Positions 13,801 through 34,633 of a DNA stretch of 64,000 bases are shown here, piece after piece. This DNA comes from Hymenolepis diminuta (taxonomy: Eukaryota > Platyhelminthes > Cestoda > Cyclophyllidea > Hymenolepididae). How positions within the stretch are numbered: position 1 is the first letter of the stretch; each line of letters begins with the position of its first letter. The notes beneath the pieces were generated by a model, which was not told the origin of the DNA, made no database searches, and saw only the letters and a program-made list of their open reading frames with translations. The position numbers and the translations under genes were made by a program. The stretch lies in the NCBI GenBank assembly GCA_900708905.1, contig CAADRB010000027.1, forward strand, positions 1,669,327 through 1,733,326. The letters are read 5' to 3'.

Positions 13801-16268
13801 TTTGATTATTTCTCAAATTTTTAGATCGAAGCCTCTCCCTCTCTACTGCCAACTTAAAGCTTCAAAGATTACTTATTCTTTTTGTCTGGCCCGTACAAAT
13901 AAATTGAGAAGCCTTAAATGAATGAAGGAAGGAATTTTATCCATTATCTCGTGTGAAGAAAATGCATCACGTGGTCTCTTTTATTGAAAATAACACGTCC
14001 AGAAAGGCCTCCAAAGTAAAGTATTAATCATATGAAATTCTTGTTTGATTCCTTTTTCTCTTTAAACTGTTCTTTCCATGCTAAAAAAAAGGCTCTTTGA
14101 GTCTCTATCCAACTTTGTAAAGTCAGTCCAGAAAGTCTTCATATGCTCCTTTCTCGTACCAAAGAATTTTCAATATCTTTTGAAGTCTCTCATACTGGAC
14201 TCAATTTTATTTAGTCAACAGAAATTAGAATATAATTTAAGATTACTGCATTTCAACCCCTCCGGAGAGAGAGGTACTGAAAACCAGATCGAGTCAATAA
14301 GTTATGGGCAAGGGAGATTCAAGTCCATTTAAGCAGTAAATAGATAATAAAGTTAAATTTTGTAAATATTATGAACAAGACTTCCTTTTACCTCACTCAA
14401 TGCACGTACCTGCGCTCTTCATATCCCTTGTTGTATACACACGTAAGTTGAGTGAGTGTTTACGTCATCCTACTCCAGTAAACGTTATGATCCTCGTCTG
14501 TGTTTGAGTATTCTTCTGCCTAGTCATTCCTAAATGGCCACACTAATACAAATGTCGTTCATCTGACTTATACACCTGTCATTGGTAATGCCTCGATATT
14601 ACTAGAAATATTATTTCCACGACTACTTTTCTGCCGTTAAATATACGCAAATGTATTGCAGTAGTATATTTTTATAAAAAGTATAATTGACATTCGAGCT
14701 CAACACAAATTTTTTAAATAAATTTAGTTCCTCAATATCGGCAAACTCTGATCGACCACTCTTCTAATGAAATTTTAAGAATCATAAAAGATGAGGGAGT
14801 GCGTTTTAAATCGAGAGTTATTTTGGTTGAAAAAATGATAATATTTAAAAAAATTTTACCGATAAAATTTCCGCATCACCCCTTTCAGTTATACTTCGTA
14901 TTTTAACATATTTAAAATGAATGTATATTTTTAATGTAGTTTCACTGCTGTCTTTTCGAAGGTCAGACAATATCGATCTGACATTTTAGATTTTACTTTT
15001 ATTATTAATTACCTTTTATAAAGTCCATTTGATCAATGAAAAATAATCACTGATTATTACAAACATGATTCAAGCATGAATATGCATCGCTTTAAATATT
15101 TCAGTTGCCAAACAGAGAGAAAAGTAAAATATAAAGATATCTTTCTTGAAAAGTAAATATATCTCTGGAGTTCGAGTTGCAATTTGCGCCCCCTTGGTAA
15201 TAACATCTTCAGAGTGCTTGAGATGTTCAGTAATGTTGGGGAACTATGGGAGTGAATTTTATGAATCCGAGGGAAGGATTGCTTAGAAATATATAATAAA
15301 GCCGCAGTATCAGATACCTTATCCTATTTAACTAGTTAATATATTGCATTGTCCGCTTTCTCAAAAGTGGTATAGTTTATTACGTACACCTCAAGTTCAC
15401 ATTTCATGAACTTGTCCCTAGATTAACAGGTGAGTTCATGTCAATAATATTCAGGGTTTATTAGTCAAATGAGTTCAACTGAGTGACTCATCCACATCAC
15501 CTTGATTCATGGATATTTACTTGCAGACGGAAATACGTACATGGAACTCTCAAATATATTTTCAATAGAATAGAACCCATTTCATTAATATGCTTATTAA
15601 TTAATATACAGCATATATTATTTATTAAACGGAACAGTTTTGCTTCAAATTTTTTAGTGAATTTATGAGTTTACCTCCTTCATCCCTTTATATGCTGACG
15701 CTAGAAACTCAAAACGTATTTTCTTACATAATTTATGGTTCTGGTTTGCCCCTGAGGTTAAATTTTTTGGAGTCTTACGTCATTTCCTTTGAAGCAATTA
15801 CGAAGTTTTGCGCTATAATTTTCTTCCAAATTTAAATCCCAAGAAGGAAAGAAATTGCGCCAGAATTTACTCAAGTTTTGACGCTGGTCATTCTAATTGC
15901 CGGATACGTTTCAGCGAAATTCAAAAATTCACTAAAGAGAATCATATTTATTAATTTATCTTAATTTCATTTCTCTAATTAATAGGACAACCTATTTAAA
16001 ATTGCATTTAATCCGGATGGGAGGATCAGAGAATAGCTGATTCTTTCGCAAAACATAAATAATATTTTTTGCACTAGAATGTTATATAGTGTGGTTCATT
16101 GCTTCCATAAATTTTGGACATTTTCAGATCTGATCGGCGATTTGACGCCCAAATTTGATAAATATCATGGAATGCACTAAGTTTGGCCTAGAATAAAAGA
16201 ATGTGGATTTGAATAAATTTTCCGCCGTCCCCAAACAGATACTGCAATATCTAACGCTTAATGCACAA

Positions 16269-16345
16269 CCGCTAGTATAGTGGTCAACGTGCGCATCTCC
16301 CAAGTAGTGTGGATAACCGACCAACATGGTTAATTCTGATCAACA
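16269..16345 (+). other. tRNA-like fragment (pseudogene or SINE head)
   Basis: The block CTAGTATAGTGGTCAACG resembles a tRNA D-arm, and 16273-16283 matches box A. About 55 bases downstream, GGTTAATTCT is a degenerate T-arm-like sequence. There is no convincing acceptor stem or anticodon arm, so I do not call a functional tRNA. Confidence 0.3.
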
Positions 16346-18231
16346 GGAGAGTTTCCAGGCTCCTGGATATCTCCCCTCCAGCTCAATCAAGTTTTGTGAA
16401 CACATTTAATGAGCATGGGAAGTACTTTTAAAGAATGTAAACTAGAGTAGGACTCTATTAAATTAGACTAGTATCCAGCTTGAGTAGACCATAGTGAGCT
16501 CTGTTAAGTTTAAGATGCCTTTCTTGGTTTCATATTACCTGTTCATGGCCGTAAAAAAAATTAAGTGTTAGAGCATTTGAACATTACAAAGTGAGCGACT
16601 GAATGTTTCCAGAATAAATTAAGCACTCATATTTGGGACCCCTTTAATTCCTTACCGAATTGTTTTGTTATTTTGCTTGGTCAAACGGTATCCCATGATT
16701 ATATTCAGAAGAAATTGGACATAAAATCAATCTTCAAGATTATGCCACCAGATGCAGTCTCTCATATACTCCTTCCGAGATTAAGACTGTTCCTCATACG
16801 AGACCATGATCTTCAGGATGAAACATTTCAATTATAAACTTGAAAAGGAAATTAGACATCAAAAGAACAAACATCATTTTGTCCAATTCGTACTCTTTAT
16901 ACAGCCTGTTATTAAAAAATTGACTTATTATGATCCCAAGAGGATTTCTACTTAACACTGATATTACTACTAGTCATTATTAATTTTAAGACACTCCCTT
17001 TATCTTACCAAATACCAAACACTTAAAAGTCTAATACATTTTTTTATTTACTGGTCTCTAAACATGAATTCACTTCACATCCATGGGCAAACAAATAATC
17101 TTGCCCTAAAGACAACATTTCTTCCATCGCATATTTTCTCCCTATTTATAGAATCCTACCCTGGAGATGATTCGTTAGGTGGCAATGCGCAAAACTTTAG
17201 AAATATTTTTTTCGTCGAAAAAGTAAATCGGTTGATATCTAATCAGAGGATTCCAAATGACAAATGGGGTAAATGAGAAAAGGTAAAGTTGGTTAATTAT
17301 CACCTAATTCTTGGGCGAATTGAGAACATTTTGCAAGTAAATTAACTAAAGCTAACCTAATCGTATATTCATTGAGAGAATTTACCAATGATAAATGAAT
17401 ATTACATTAATTCTGTTTGAATAAAATGTCAGTAGAAGGAAGTCATTTGAATATTCTAAAAGAATATAGCTACTAGAATATTCCCTTCTGGTCAGATCTG
17501 ATGATCAATAAGCGAATATCAAGGATTCAAGCTGGACATTGAGAGAAGTATCTTTCTATAATGGTTAGAAGAGGAAAAAATTGAAATTGTGGAAAAATGA
17601 AAATACTTTTCACCGAAATTACTTTATTTTGGTGTCATATGATCCAAGGAAATGAAGCCAGAGTGCTAACAAATCGCCGAAATTGTCGCTCTAAAAGTTC
17701 ATCTGCATCCAGATTATGCAGTTCACCAGTTGATTTCCGATAAACCAAATCCGTTAGCCTCATGTGTTATTAACAGGTATTTTTGAGAAATTGAAGCTAT
17801 TAGCCCTTTGTTTGAAAACAATGTAACTAATGCAGCTCTGGTATTTCCATGCATACTACTAATTTGAAAGGATTACTGCGTCTCCAAATACTAGATAATT
17901 GCATAGTCAATTTTTCTTCTTCAATTAATTGATAGAACTTCTTAACATCGTATTAAAATTTCACAAAATGTATTAAAATGTGTTAACTACAAGTAAGACA
18001 TTTTAATCATAATTTTACGAATAAGCTCTTAAAATGGACTCTTCTGGCAGATGGAAGCAGACCTGGTAGATTGTCTTAACTCGTAATTGACCTCATTTCT
18101 CACCTTTACCAACTATGTACTTATAAGCCATCACTTCTCGCACTTAATTATAATCAAATAACTCATTCCACTCCATTCACCTGAGTTCTATTATCTATTT
18201 ACAACTGCAAGGGCAGAAGCGCCCCTTACCT

Positions 18232-18242
18232 CCCCCCCCCCC
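18232..18242. repeat. Poly-C run
   Basis: Eleven consecutive C residues in otherwise AT-rich DNA. It is a possible sequencing-error site. Confidence 0.9.
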
Positions 18243-18473
18243 GCTCACTGGCCAATCACAAATGAGCCATTCATTTCCAACTGCTGTCCCCTTAAGGTCG
18301 CCTTTCATTAACACCAATTACCTCTTAGATTGCGAAAGCCGCTAAAAAGTCGAGATAACTCAACTGCTCTCCTCTCTTTCATTTGGAGTAACAAAAAATA
18401 AAAAATCTGACCATCTTTGGACCTAAATCGAAACGAGTCAAGGAATCAGATAAAGCTAATCGAGTAATGCACA

Positions 18474-18479
18474 TTTATT
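18474..18479 (-). terminator. Candidate poly(A) signal of the PP1 gene
   Basis: AATAAA on the minus strand, about 520 bases downstream of the PP1 stop codon. The intervening 3' UTR, read on the minus strand, is strongly CT-rich (GA-rich on the plus strand at 18490-18830). Confidence 0.45.
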
Positions 18480-19001
18480 TTGATTTATCGTGAAGAAGGG
18501 TTGGCGATATCGAGATATAGATGTAGGAGGAGAGTAAGGGAGAGGAGACGAAAGAACTGTAAGGGAAACACGAGGAGTGGAGGAGGGATGGGGTCGGATT
18601 GCAAGGCCAGGAACGGGAGAAGCTGAGAAAGCTACATATTCGCAACAAACATACCAAGACAGAGAGGTCAGAGAGAATGGCACAGCGACAAACGAGCAAA
18701 GATAGGTTGTGTATATAGAGAAGAGATAGGAGAATGTGCGCGAATAGAGACAAAATCATGTACAAAAGTGCTGAGAGGCAGAGGTCCCGCCGACAAGAAA
18801 AGTAACCGGAGATAGATAAACAGCAACTCAACGAGACCGGCGATCAATTAATCACCCCAGCGCACATTCGCGCTATTGCTGTGTTTTAAACATTCTCTAA
18901 GAGGGGAAGGGTGGTGGGAAATAAGACAGAAGACAGGGAGAGAGTGACGGACGACTGCTAGTGCTGAAGAATGATGCAGAGAAACAAGTAGGCAATGAGA
19001 T

Positions 19002-28364
<9,363 letters not shown>

Positions 28365-28369
28365 TTTTT

Positions 28370-28371
28370 CT
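28370..28371 (-). promoter_or_regulatory. Splice acceptor just upstream of the PP1 start codon
   Basis: Minus-strand TTTTAATTAG followed by five A residues and the ATG at 28364. This is either the 3' end of a 5'-UTR intron or a spliced-leader addition site. No 5' donor was identified nearby, so trans-splicing is plausible but unproven. Confidence 0.4.
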
Positions 28372-29529
28372 AATTAAAATTTATCCAATAGACCCAATAT
28401 GGCGATAACAAAATATTGAAGTGCTCTCGATTTGGTAACGCCTTCTAAAACAAAAAATTTATTATTCTCACTTTAATGCTTAGCATATAAAAAATTTTGT
28501 GAATTAATTATTTTATCCAATTTATTTGCGTCTTTTTAAACTTTTTAAATGTATCTTTAATTATATTAGTTATTGCTCGGCTTCGTCCAACAAGTGGAAT
28601 TATCCAAGTATACAATTTTTTGAATTTCATTATTTTATTATTTAGAGCTTAAATCCATAAAATTAAAAAATGCTTAATGTTGTATACATATAACAATAAC
28701 AATATAACACTAATACAATAATAAGACGGATTGAAAAGTCAAAACTTGATAAATTGATATCGGATATCGTGCAGGCTTTTGCAAAAATCTTAAATCATTT
28801 TCATTGTTATAATATTTTCATTGAATATTAATTTCTCAATGATAAATAGTAATAAATTCAGTGACGTTTTCTTGACTAATACGCTTATACATTTTAGTCC
28901 AATTTTCTAAATACATTTCGCACCCTAAGCAATTTCGTCGATTCTCAAGATGACTGTTGTTCTTCAACTAGCTTCAATATCAGACTTTAAAAATGATAAA
29001 ACTGGGCGCTAATCACTTATGATAGATCAAATCACCCGCATTGGATAGCATGCTTGAAAATTTGCAATTGTCATTAAATATTAAAGTACTTCTTTTGAAT
29101 GAATAAATATCTAAGTTTTTTTCTTCACAGAAGAGCTTCGATTTGATATAATCTGCTTCAAAATATTTAACTTGATACCTATTTTGAAAATTTTTCTTTT
29201 TGATTAACAATAACCAGGTGAGATAAAGCACAGATTAGTTTAATCTAATTCTCATATTGGTTTCAAATACAACCTTGAAAGTTTGAATTTCAGTTGGTTT
29301 GAATCCTCATTGGAACGTTTCAATTATCACACTACTGTCTTTATTTAACGACACCCGACTAAAACATTTTCATGTCGTCCATCAGCATCGATTCAAGTTC
29401 ATAGAATGACATCAGTCACTTTCCATATGAAAGGACCTTCAATTTTTCGAAACGCGATTCATTTTATTGTGTTACTGAATACGTAAATCCTATTAAGCTC
29501 AAGGTACTCTGTTTAATATATACATTACC

Positions 29530-29535
29530 NNNNNN
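29530..29535. other. Assembly gap (6 N)
   Basis: Six undetermined bases next to a TA microsatellite; the true gap length may differ. Confidence 0.99.
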
Positions 29536-29547
29536 TAATATATACTA

Positions 29548-29550
<3 letters not shown>

Positions 29551-29578
<28 letters not shown>
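29551..29578. repeat. (TA)n microsatellite
   Basis: Uninterrupted TA dinucleotide run of 28 bases. Another (TA)n run lies at 29662-29681. Confidence 0.95.
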
Positions 29579-29837
29579 CTATATTTTCTTATCGAGAACA
29601 AATTCAAGTTGATTTGCGAATCTATTAATCATAATGCTATATATTAATGTTCACATGTTCTTATATATATATATATATATAGGAGCAAATTTGAAAAATT
29701 TATCTCGCGTCCCTTTCGATTATTAAAACTGTGTGCTTATTTAATTAATAAATGATATTTTCTTAACTGGGCTTCTAAATACAGCAGTGATATTTCATAA
29801 TTTTATCATTTTTTTTAGTATCTGCAGCATTATGGAC

Positions 29838-29914
29838 TGCTATATTACCGAGTTTTCTAGATTGTTGGCTCTACGAGATTACTACCAGAACTTCTAGTTG
29901 GTTACGTTATAGCA
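29838..29914 (+). repeat. Left 77-bp LTR
   Basis: Starts TGCTATATTACC and ends TACGTTATAGCA. It is preceded by the target duplication TGGAC at 29833-29837. Confidence 0.9.
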
Positions 29915-29917
29915 AAG

Positions 29918-29935
29918 TGGCGACACAGGTTATAT
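29918..29935 (+). other. Candidate tRNA primer-binding site
   Basis: Begins TGG three bases after the left LTR, the usual place for a sequence complementary to a tRNA 3' CCA end. The tRNA species was not identified. Confidence 0.45.
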
Positions 29936-30604
29936 GAAGTTCAGCAAAAGTGACCACGATCTCTATCTGGCCTATCTCCTACCACTTTCGCCGAGGGATT
30001 TTACATTTGAGGAGACGATAGAGAAATGCGAGGTGTTATGTGACAATGCTTCTCTTTTTAATAGGCGTTTTAAGTGCCTAAATTTCGCTATATGAGAGGG
30101 TAAGATATTCACAAGTATGCAGCCGTTGTGAATCGGATGTGCAATGCATTATCGTATGGGTCGCTAAAGGAAGATCAGTTCAGGTGTCTTGTATTCATCA
30201 AGGGTCTTCGTTCGCGGTGTTATGTAGAAATTCGCCTGAAATTGTTGCCTCTTTTTGATAAAAATCCAGATATTATGTTACATCATCTGGTAGATGAATA
30301 CAATTAATTACGGAGCCTCACTATCGACTCAAATATTGTCGAGCATAGTTGACAATTTGAGTCAACTAAACTCGAGCATATCAGATCAAGAAGCCCGAAA
30401 TCAACCGATCGCCCAAAAAACAACTCGACGCCGCAGCCGCATTCTCAGAGACAGCGCATGTATTCGAAGAAAAATAAATCGAAATGCCGATTTTGTGGCG
30501 ATTTTCACTTCCATAGAGACTGTCCTTTCTATAAGCATCAGTGTCCGGACTGCAATTCGTACGGACATAAGGAGAGATTCTGTCAGAGCAGTCAGCATCG
30601 ATAG
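29934..30604 (+). pseudogene. Gag remnant with two CCHC-type zinc knuckles
   Basis: From the ATG at 29934 a gag-like frame runs to an in-frame TGA at 30093. Coding similarity then resumes in another frame from about 30125, so at least one frameshift is present. Near the end are two zinc knuckles: 30485-30523, with spacing C-x2-C-x3-H-x4-C (one residue short of the consensus), and 30542-30583, with the canonical C-x2-C-x4-H-x4-C. Another stop lies near 30306, and the frame closes at TAG 30602-30604. The layout is that of a Ty3/gypsy-type gag. It is non-functional as it stands. Confidence 0.75.
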
Positions 30605-31100
30605 TATACCGGCCACAGGAGAGGTCGCTACCAGAATCAACATGGCCAAGAGCATGGCGTACTAACCACCGTGCAGGTTAATGTAAGTAGGCGTCGCTAT
30701 GTAACCTTTTGCATTAACGGAAAAGATATTAAGTTGCAGGTTGACACCGGATCAGATATCACCATTGTTTCACAGGAGGCGTGGAAATCTCTTGGTCGTC
30801 CCAAAGCTAGATAAAGTTCCCTTTAAAGTCTCTAGTGCCTCAGGTGATGCAGTGCAACTGTCGGGAGCGATGAAACTTGAGGCAGCCTCCAAAGGTAAAA
30901 TCGTCACAACTGTATGTTATGTAGCTGCTCGAGACATCAGTCTCGTCGGGTTGGATTGGATTGACATGTTCAGTGTCCTCGAGCCGAAAGTACAAAGTGT
31001 AACCGGCCCACAAGTACGAATTAAAGAGAAGTATCAGAGAACGGAGGATTTTGGCCAAGCTGATGGTGTGTCTCCCCTCATCGAAAATCAGCCTTCGTAA
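30605..31100 (+). pseudogene. Retrotransposon aspartic protease remnant
   Basis: In the same frame as the zinc knuckles, after the TAG, is the active-site motif VDTGSDITIVS (Asp-Thr-Gly at 30743-30751). A frameshift around 30795-30815 moves the remainder into the frame open to 31100. That part contains a flap-to-C-terminal region and LVGLDWID, the counterpart of the I/LLGxDW motif that closes retropepsins. Coding ends at TAA 31098-31100, with no reverse transcriptase following. Confidence 0.75.
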
Positions 31101-31266
31101 AACGAAGAAACAGTGGTTGTGTCCGTGTCGTTTGAAAGAGAGGTGCAACACGTACTGACGGAGTCGATTCGAAATACTCCGATATCAGCAGAGTTTCGTT
31201 AATACACTCGTGTTGACTATAACGTGTCTTCTTATCTGCCGTGGGTTATTAGCTTCTGTGTTAAGT

Positions 31267-31343
31267 TGCTATATTACTGAGTTTTCTAGATTGTTGGCTC
31301 CGCGAGATTACTACCAGAACTCCTAGTTGGTTACGTTATAGCA
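31267..31343 (+). repeat. Right 77-bp LTR
   Basis: Differs from the left copy at four positions and is followed by the target duplication TGGAC at 31344-31348. A diverged third copy lies at 44110-44187. Confidence 0.9.
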
Positions 31344-31348
31344 TGGAC

Positions 31349-31924
31349 CGAATCCGCAAAGGAGGAATGTGTCAATCGCTCATGTCGCTAGATCATTACG
31401 GAGGTAGCCAGGAAACCGCTTCAATTTATTTAAAAACATATTGGGTTCATAAACAGAACATTTCTTCGTAAAGCGCCCGTTATGTCTCATAATCGATGTC
31501 TCCATGTGATTATTGGCGTCTGTATAGGTATCTTAGTGGAAACATACACACAGATTGAACGCCAATGGATACTATTGTCGAAATTCTACCGTTCCTGATC
31601 TCTAGGTGTCGACTGGCAACTGCACTATCTTTAAATTATTTTCAATAAATATCTGCATTTCTTATGGTGCTGTAGGTCTTCCGTGAGCTAAATTTTGTAC
31701 ACATAGAAAATAGGATTTGTGGAAATTTATGTTTATCTAACATATTCCAACTCACATTTGATTGGCGAAACAACTGTATCAAGTTTGTCCTATTTTAATT
31801 TTGTACCATCGGGACTTTGTTAAAGTCCAAATGGCCATTATTCCCCGATTTGAATAATAACATGGGATTAAGTAAACTTTCTCTATTTACTCTAAATTAA
31901 GCCAAGCAAATACCTCATTTAAGT
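31349..31924. other. No gene seen
   Basis: AT-rich sequence between retroelements without a supported coding region or recognisable repeat. Confidence 0.5.
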
Positions 31925-32379
31925 GTAATTTAATGATTATGTAATATTCGTAAATAATTAGTAATAAAGTTAATAAACACGTTGCCACAAATAAGAAAAT
32001 GATATTTTACCCAAAATAATTCTTACATGTAAAATCCTTTATTTTCCACTCTTCAATTTTTGATTCTTTTAATTCCTCTGGATCTGAATGAATTTATTTA
32101 CATTACGGTTTTAAATGGTGCAATGCATAAATCGACTTATCGATACGAAAACGTGCGTCTTATTCTGATAGGGTGGTTTGGGTCATTTTGTATTGTGGTG
32201 TTGTCAGATTGTATTTGTAACTAGTGCAATGTCTTAGGGGATTCAAGAATCAGGTACGGTATCCAACAGAGGAGAGCAGATCATAACGCATGTAAAATTA
32301 TAGTTTTAATATCTTTTGGATAAAAATATTCCATTTTATCTATCACCTTCAGGCGGAAATTTTTCATTATAATCTTTGA

Positions 32380-33165
32380 ATGTTAGATCCACCTGAGATC
32401 TTTTTGGGGCTTCCTGGGACGTTCCGAACGAAAGTTTTGTTGGTTGTTGGGTTGGGTTTCCGAAGTTTCATTATTATCGAAGCAGTCTCGATTATTTTGC
32501 TTCGTATCGAGGATGGAAATGGTCCCGATGACGCTCCCAAGTTTGACCACACATATCCACTCAAATACCATACTACCTCGCTGAGCTCTAACGATATCTT
32601 CTACCCATGTGTCATTTGGCCCATGATATCGTACGTAAAATCCCGTGCTAATTGTATGAGTTTTCTTGACGCATGAAAACGAACCATGGAAGGTTAAGTC
32701 CTGTGGAAGAAATGCTTTGTAAGTTGTTTTGGGCTTTCGCCCCATATGAATTTCAGCAGGGCTTCGGTCATTTAACCCTGGATGCGGCGTCGTCTTCTGT
32801 TGTTCCATTCCCATGTGACTTCTGAAGTGCCCGTTTCATGATGTGGCGAATTGCTCTGCCTGGCCATTCGATTGGAGATGATATGGTGGAGAGTAGACGT
32901 GGGTGGTGTTATGACTTCATCAACTCTTGAAAGATGGCCGAAGAGAAGTGAGTGCTGTTATCGGTTACAATGGTATCTGTTAGTCCATGAATTGAAAATA
33001 TATGGCGAAAACTATCGGTCAACGTGGTAGTTGTAGTGGACTTTAACGAAATGACTTCAGCCACTTTGAGTGTGAATCTACCACGACAGGATATGAGAGA
33101 ACATTAACAGGTTCAGCAATATCCAGGTGTGTGTGCGGGACCTTGGAGTAGCACCTTCAGGTCGA
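32380..33165 (-). pseudogene. Gypsy-type integrase remnant
   Basis: Read on the minus strand in several frames, the order matches a Ty3/gypsy integrase. A VVDSHSKW block near 33060-33090 corresponds to the VVDxxSKW core motif with the first catalytic Asp. VTDNSTHFSSAIFQEL near 32930-32975 carries the second catalytic Asp (normally DNGTQF). A scrambled PPYHPQSNGQAER-like stretch follows near 32850-32900, and the C-terminal segment contains SPAEIHMGRKPKT (about 32733-32771), FYVRYHGPNDTWVED (about 32603-32647) and a basic tail. Frame changes and stops show it is dead. Confidence 0.75.
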
Positions 33166-33994
33166 CCCAATGCTTTCCACAGCTTTCTTGATAATATGGT
33201 TATAATTGAAGAGTGTCTAGTTGTAGACATACCGGATTCCATTGATCTATAGATTCACATGTTTTCGGCTTTGGCTGGTGTCGATAGAGAAGGTAACCGA
33301 GAGACTGATGTATTTCGGTTTAGGTTTATAGCGGCGAATCTTTATACGGAAATTTGGCTGATTTGTCATTGAATAATTTTGGCCATTTTGCTGACGGATG
33401 ATTCGGGGGCATCGAACGAGGCTTGTGGGCAATCTTTCGTAACCGTTTACACCGATATCACTTGAATGGATAATGTTGAGGGAAATAATATCTCGGCAGC
33501 ACGGACAAGGTGAAATTGATTTCTATTCAACAAATAGATACGTCTGTGGCACTAATTGTGCAGACTGAGGCACGAATGCAGACATTTTGTGCTTCAGACG
33601 CTTGGGATTGGCGTCAGAATTAATGGAAACTAAATCGCACGTGATGTTCAACATCTAAACTCCCTCTCTGATCATTTCTTACGGTTTCACGTTGGGTTTT
33701 CCTCACTTAGTTTTAATGGGCGAATTCTTAGTGACAACCAAGTTTGCAAGTTCACAATGCCTGCAAAGTCATGTAAGTCCTCATCACGATTGATTACAAG
33801 CTTGATGCAGTTTAAGCAGGCGTTTAATAGCGAAAGGTTCTATGACTTGCAAGCTTCATAGCTTGCGCAGTTTCAGAGTAACTGAGCTCACTGAATTCCT
33901 TGGGCAAGACAAATTTTGGATAACGTTCATATGCAATAGGGCCCAGCTATCTGACGAGGCAAAGATCTCTTGTTTACTCATTCCATTTAGTAAG

Positions 33995-34326
33995 TGCTGT
34001 AGCCAGTAGATGTCTATCATCACCTGGCGATTAGAAATGATTGACTGGCGATAATATCTTCACTACACCGTCCACAGGCAGTCCCGCTGTGCGTTTGTAT
34101 GCTTGCACGTGGATACCTAAACGGATGTCTATTATCGCACCGAGACTCCGACAACGAGACATGACTGACGTCCAACGAAGAAATGTTTTACATATAAATT
34201 GAATTTACTAATTAATAAACTGGGGTGGCTTGTCTGTCACCTCCGAACTGATCTGGCGACTTGAGTGACTTGACTTATTCCATCTATTCGATCGATGTGG
34301 CTCCGCTAGGACATAACGTTACTGCA
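33995..34326 (+). repeat. 332-bp LTR, copy 1
   Basis: Starts TGCTGTAG and ends TTACTGCA. It aligns over its full 332 bp with 43085-43416 and contains a TATAAATT box followed by AATAAA at about 34213, in plus orientation. Flanks (GTAAG before, ATATC after) do not form a target duplication, so this copy may have suffered recombination or belong to a rearranged element. It interrupts the minus-strand gypsy remains. Confidence 0.75.
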
Positions 34327-34333
34327 ATATCAT

Positions 34334-34633
34334 TCACCGTGAACATATATATGTGTTTATTGTACTACGATTCTGGGAATTTGTCCGATTTAGGGTAATG
34401 AATGAACTCAGGGACATTTTTGTGACATCTTCAGCAGTTGCAGTATCGTCGATTTCAACACTTGCAGAAGGTTTAATAGAATAAGATGAATGAACAGAGG
34501 GCATAGATGTAATAGAACCTTCAAATTTAACCGAAAGAGCTTTTACTTCTGCAGACAGACTGTTGAAGGTCCTAAACAAATGAGAAAAATATTCTGGCTG
34601 TTGAGAGACTAGTGAAAATTTTGTTCTCGGCAT
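34334..34633 (-). pseudogene. Possible gag-like N-terminal fragment
   Basis: A 99-residue frame starting MPRTKFS, rich in Ser and Thr, with an amphipathic stretch (FNSLSAEVKALSVKFEG). On the minus strand the TGGTGAGCAGC about 40 bases upstream could be a primer-binding site. No family motif is decisive; the call rests on position next to integrase remains and the nearby LTR. It could also be a chance frame. Confidence 0.25.

Larger units (their letters stand above)
10851..18469. other. Gene-poor stretch
   Basis: No supported exon. The open frames (for example 14078-14332 and 17064-17276) have hydrophobic, compositionally random translations and no splice or family support. A tRNA-like fragment at 16269-16345 is listed separately. 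An 11-base C run lies at 18232-18242, next to a CCAAT motif at about 18253. Confidence 0.5.
28380..29832. other. Upstream region of PP1, no gene seen
   Basis: AT-rich sequence upstream of PP1, with a 6-N gap at 29530-29535 and (TA)n microsatellites. No coding region is supported. It presumably includes the PP1 promoter, but I see no distinct motif cluster. Confidence 0.5.
29838..31343 (+). mobile_element. Compact LTR retrotransposon with gag and protease only
   Basis: Two 77-bp direct repeats (29838-29914 and 31267-31343) differ at four positions. Each starts TGCTATA and ends TATAGCA, the TG...CA inverted ends of LTRs. The element is flanked by an identical 5-bp duplication, TGGAC (29833-29837 and 31344-31348), so both ends are defined. 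The body of about 1.35 kb has a primer-binding-like TGGCGAC starting 3 bases after the left LTR, a degraded gag with zinc knuckles, and an aspartic protease. There is no room for reverse transcriptase, RNase H or integrase, so it must have relied on another element. I see no clear polypurine tract before the right LTR. Confidence 0.9.

Noticed and set aside
18456..18831. Overlapping minus-strand frames of 75 and 118 residues
   Set aside because: They lie in a GA/CT-rich low-complexity 3' UTR downstream of the PP1 stop; the translations are Ser/Leu/Tyr-rich repeats without domains.
30401..30655. Minus-strand 84-residue frame and plus-strand 123-residue frame (30294-30665) across the gag region
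   Set aside because: Both are off-frame readings of the gag and zinc-knuckle region, where the true frame carries the Cys/His motifs.
32380..32676. Plus-strand 98-residue frame
   Set aside because: Antisense to the integrase C-terminal segment, which has recognisable motifs on the minus strand.
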